A DNA stretch of 14,750 bases, taken from positions 1 to 14,750 of the forward strand of contig CAYJGG010000051.1 in assembly GCA_964369915.1 (NCBI GenBank), in the 5' to 3' direction. The DNA is from RGIG3102 sp964369915. Lineage in GTDB: Bacteria; Bacillota; Clostridia; Oscillospirales; Ruminococcaceae. A program made the translations under genes and the position numbers. Below, one piece after another: positions 13,351 to 14,750 of the stretch. The notes under the pieces are model-generated. The model had not been told where the DNA came from. It saw nothing but the letters and a program-made list of their open reading frames with translations, and made no database searches. Numbering within the stretch: position 1 is the first letter of the stretch; each line of letters starts with the position of its first letter.

Positions 13351-14550
13351 TTATTTTGAGTAATTATCAAAATAGCCTTGAATTAAAATTATCGGAGTCC
13401 CTTTATCACCACTACCTGAAGTTAAATCACATAAAGAACCAATTAAATCTGTTAATTTCCTTGGAGTAGTTCCTTGAGAAGCCATATTCCCAACTAAACT
13501 TTCTTTGTTTTCATCTTTAATTTTTATAGCCTCTGATATAGCTTTTTGTAACTCCTCACCTTGCAAATCACTAAAATCATTATCTGCTAGATACTTAATT
13601 TTCAATTCATTTGGAGTGCCCTCTAATCCTTTTGTGTATCCTGGTGATACAACTGGATCTGCAAGCTCCCATATATGTCCTTGCGGATCTTTAAATGCGC
13701 CATCTCCATAAACTAAAACTTCGATTAATTTTCCTGTTTTTTCTTTTAATTTATTTTGCACTTCATACACAGTGTGTTCAGCATTAACAGGAAAAAGTTT
13801 TACAGAGTCTTCGGTTGCTTTATTTGAGCCTAATAAACCATAGCTTTCATTACACCCACTACCATTTACACTTGTGTTTAAAATATCATCTAAGCCCAAA
13901 ACTGCTTTTGCCCCTAGTGATTTTAATAGTCTTTTTGTTCTTTCTCTTGAGTGGATATCACAGCAGATAATTTCATTTGTGTATTCTAATATAGTCTTTG
14001 GATTATTAGAAAACACTATCTCAACTTCTGCGCCCTCATCTTTTATGATTTGTGCGTAGTAATCTATATAGTCAACTCCAGTGAATGTGTGTTTTTTTGA
14101 GCCAAACAGCTCTTTATATTTTTCATAAGATAAAACATCTGTCCAAGGATTTACACCTTTTTCATCTAAATCTAAAATGTCTAAAAGCTTATTACCAACT
14201 TCGTCAGATGGATAGCTAAACATTAATGTAACTTTTTTTACACCCTTTGCAATCCCTTTAAGACACATTGCAAATCTATTCCTACTTAAAATTGGAAAGA
14301 TAACACCAACATTTTCTCCACTAAGCTTTGATTTAACATCGTCTGCTATATCTTTAGTTGTTGCGTAGTTTCCTTGCGCTCTCGCCACAATAGCTTCTGT
14401 TATACCAACAATATCTCTATCGTTTAATTCAATATTTTCTTCTTTTGCTGCATTTAGCAAACTCTCTACAACTATTTCAACTATGTTATCGCCTTTTCTA
14501 ATAATTGGAGCTTTAATACCTCTTGAAATTGTACCAGTTAAGTTTTTCAT
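13351..14550 (-). CDS. CofE-family (F420-0:L-glutamate ligase-like) protein
   Basis: Resembles the family of coenzyme F420-0:gamma-glutamyl ligase, which adds glutamate to F420 with GTP. The N-terminal part fits best: GTISRGIKAPIIRKGDNIVEIV (5-26), then NDRDIVGITEAIVARAQGNYA (43-63). Later blocks include IFPILSRNRFAMCLKGIAKG (84-103) and VYGDGAFKDPQGHIWELADPVVSPGYT (about 284-310). At 399 residues it is much longer than archaeal CofE proteins of about 250 residues, but similar long versions are annotated under this name in anaerobic Firmicutes. No other F420 gene is in the window and Clostridia are not known as F420 producers, so the true acceptor may be something else. It is cytosolic, with no signal or membrane segment. 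AGAAAGGA lies 12 bases upstream of the ATG. A palindromic promoter precedes it. Confidence 0.68.
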   Translation of the reverse strand: MKNLTGTISRGIKAPIIRKGDNIVEIVVESLLNAAKEENIELNDRDIVGITEAIVARAQGNYATTKDIADDVKSKLSGENVGVIFPILSRNRFAMCLKGIAKGVKKVTLMFSYPSDEVGNKLLDILDLDEKGVNPWTDVLSYEKYKELFGSKKHTFTGVDYIDYYAQIIKDEGAEVEIVFSNNPKTILEYTNEIICCDIHSRERTKRLLKSLGAKAVLGLDDILNTSVNGSGCNESYGLLGSNKATEDSVKLFPVNAEHTVYEVQNKLKEKTGKLIEVLVYGDGAFKDPQGHIWELADPVVSPGYTKGLEGTPNELKIKYLADNDFSDLQGEELQKAISEAIKIKDENKESLVGNMASQGTTPRKLTDLIGSLCDLTSGSGDKGTPIILIQGYFDNYSK

Positions 14551-14604
14551 TGTGTTTAAATATCCTTTCTAATTTCACTTACTTTTGAATAAGTTTATAA
14601 AATT

Positions 14605-14633
14605 ATTATACTATAATTTTATGAATAAGTAAA
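14605..14633 (-). promoter_or_regulatory. Promoter of the CofE-family gene, embedded in a palindrome
   Basis: On the minus strand TTTACT (14628-14633) is 17 bases from a perfect TATAAT (14605-14610). The -10 box overlaps an exact inverted repeat ATAAAATTAT (14597-14606) with ATAATTTTAT (14613-14622). Identical 9-base direct repeats TGAATAAGT lie on either side (14586-14594 and 14622-14630, plus strand), 36 bases apart. This layout suits a repressor site. Confidence 0.65.
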
Positions 14634-14687
14634 ATAAATATACTCATATAAAAAACAGCTAACTAAAGTGCGATACCAATAAAGAAT

Positions 14688-14720
14688 AAACACCAATTTT
14701 CAATAGAAAATCGGTGTTTT
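14688..14720. terminator. Terminator-like hairpin at the window end
   Basis: AAACACCAATTTTC (14688-14701) pairs with GAAAATCGGTGTTT (14706-14719), 14 pairs with one mismatch or wobble and a four-base loop, with a short T-run at the plus-strand exit. No gene that would use it is visible; it may belong to a gene beyond the window. The rest of 14640-14750 shows no open frame or recognised RNA. Confidence 0.55.
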
Positions 14721-14750
14721 AGCGTACAAAATAGGGGTGGGATATGCTCT

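Noticed and set aside
14641..14687. T-box or other riboswitch upstream of the CofE-like gene
   Set aside because: The stretch has no T-box sequence and no other known aptamer core; it lies upstream of the promoter for that gene.

Overview
The window is AT-rich and uses ATG/TTG starts with strong AGGAGG-type ribosome binding sites, sigma-A-like promoters (TTGACA/17/TATAAT) and many factor-independent terminators. With an S-box (SAM-I) riboswitch, an FMN riboswitch with an ECF-type RibU, a YfhO protein and DUF4358/MBOAT/DHHW proteins, this points to a low-GC Gram-positive bacterium, most likely an anaerobic Clostridia-like Firmicute. This is an inference; no rRNA is present.

Layout. 1-2300 (minus strand): metK behind a SAM-I riboswitch with its own promoter, and ribU (riboflavin transporter S component) behind an FMN riboswitch with its own promoter. 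2320-6180 (plus): a two-gene unit of an MscS-type channel and a large YfhO-type membrane protein, ending at a bidirectional terminator. 6180-6450: a non-coding stretch with two full copies and one partial copy of a ~105-bp tandem repeat. The copies differ at five paired positions in ways that keep both stems, so selection may be acting on structure. 6442-8909 (minus): an operon of a Gx/Hpre_diP_synt_I family membrane protein, groES and groEL, from one visible promoter; no CIRCE operator is seen.

9078-12940 (plus): an FMN-binding-domain lipoprotein divergent from the Gx/groESL operon, then a DUF4358 lipoprotein, an MBOAT acyltransferase and a DHHW (AlgX/AlgJ-like) protein, which together look like an exopolysaccharide or cell-surface O-acylation module. 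12940-14633 (minus): a small three-helix membrane protein and a long CofE-family (F420-0:L-glutamate ligase-like) protein whose promoter sits in a palindrome flanked by direct repeats. 14640-14750 holds only a hairpin and no visible gene.

Themes. RibU, the Gx-family protein and the FMN-binding lipoprotein may belong to a dispersed flavin or extracytoplasmic electron-transfer set. YfhO and the DUF4358-MBOAT-DHHW set concern cell-envelope polymers. No CRISPR array, transposase, phage gene, tRNA or rRNA was seen. The best candidates for something undescribed are the covarying repeats downstream of groEL, the strong hairpin early in the yfhO-like gene, the non-CIRCE groESL arrangement and the CofE homologue.
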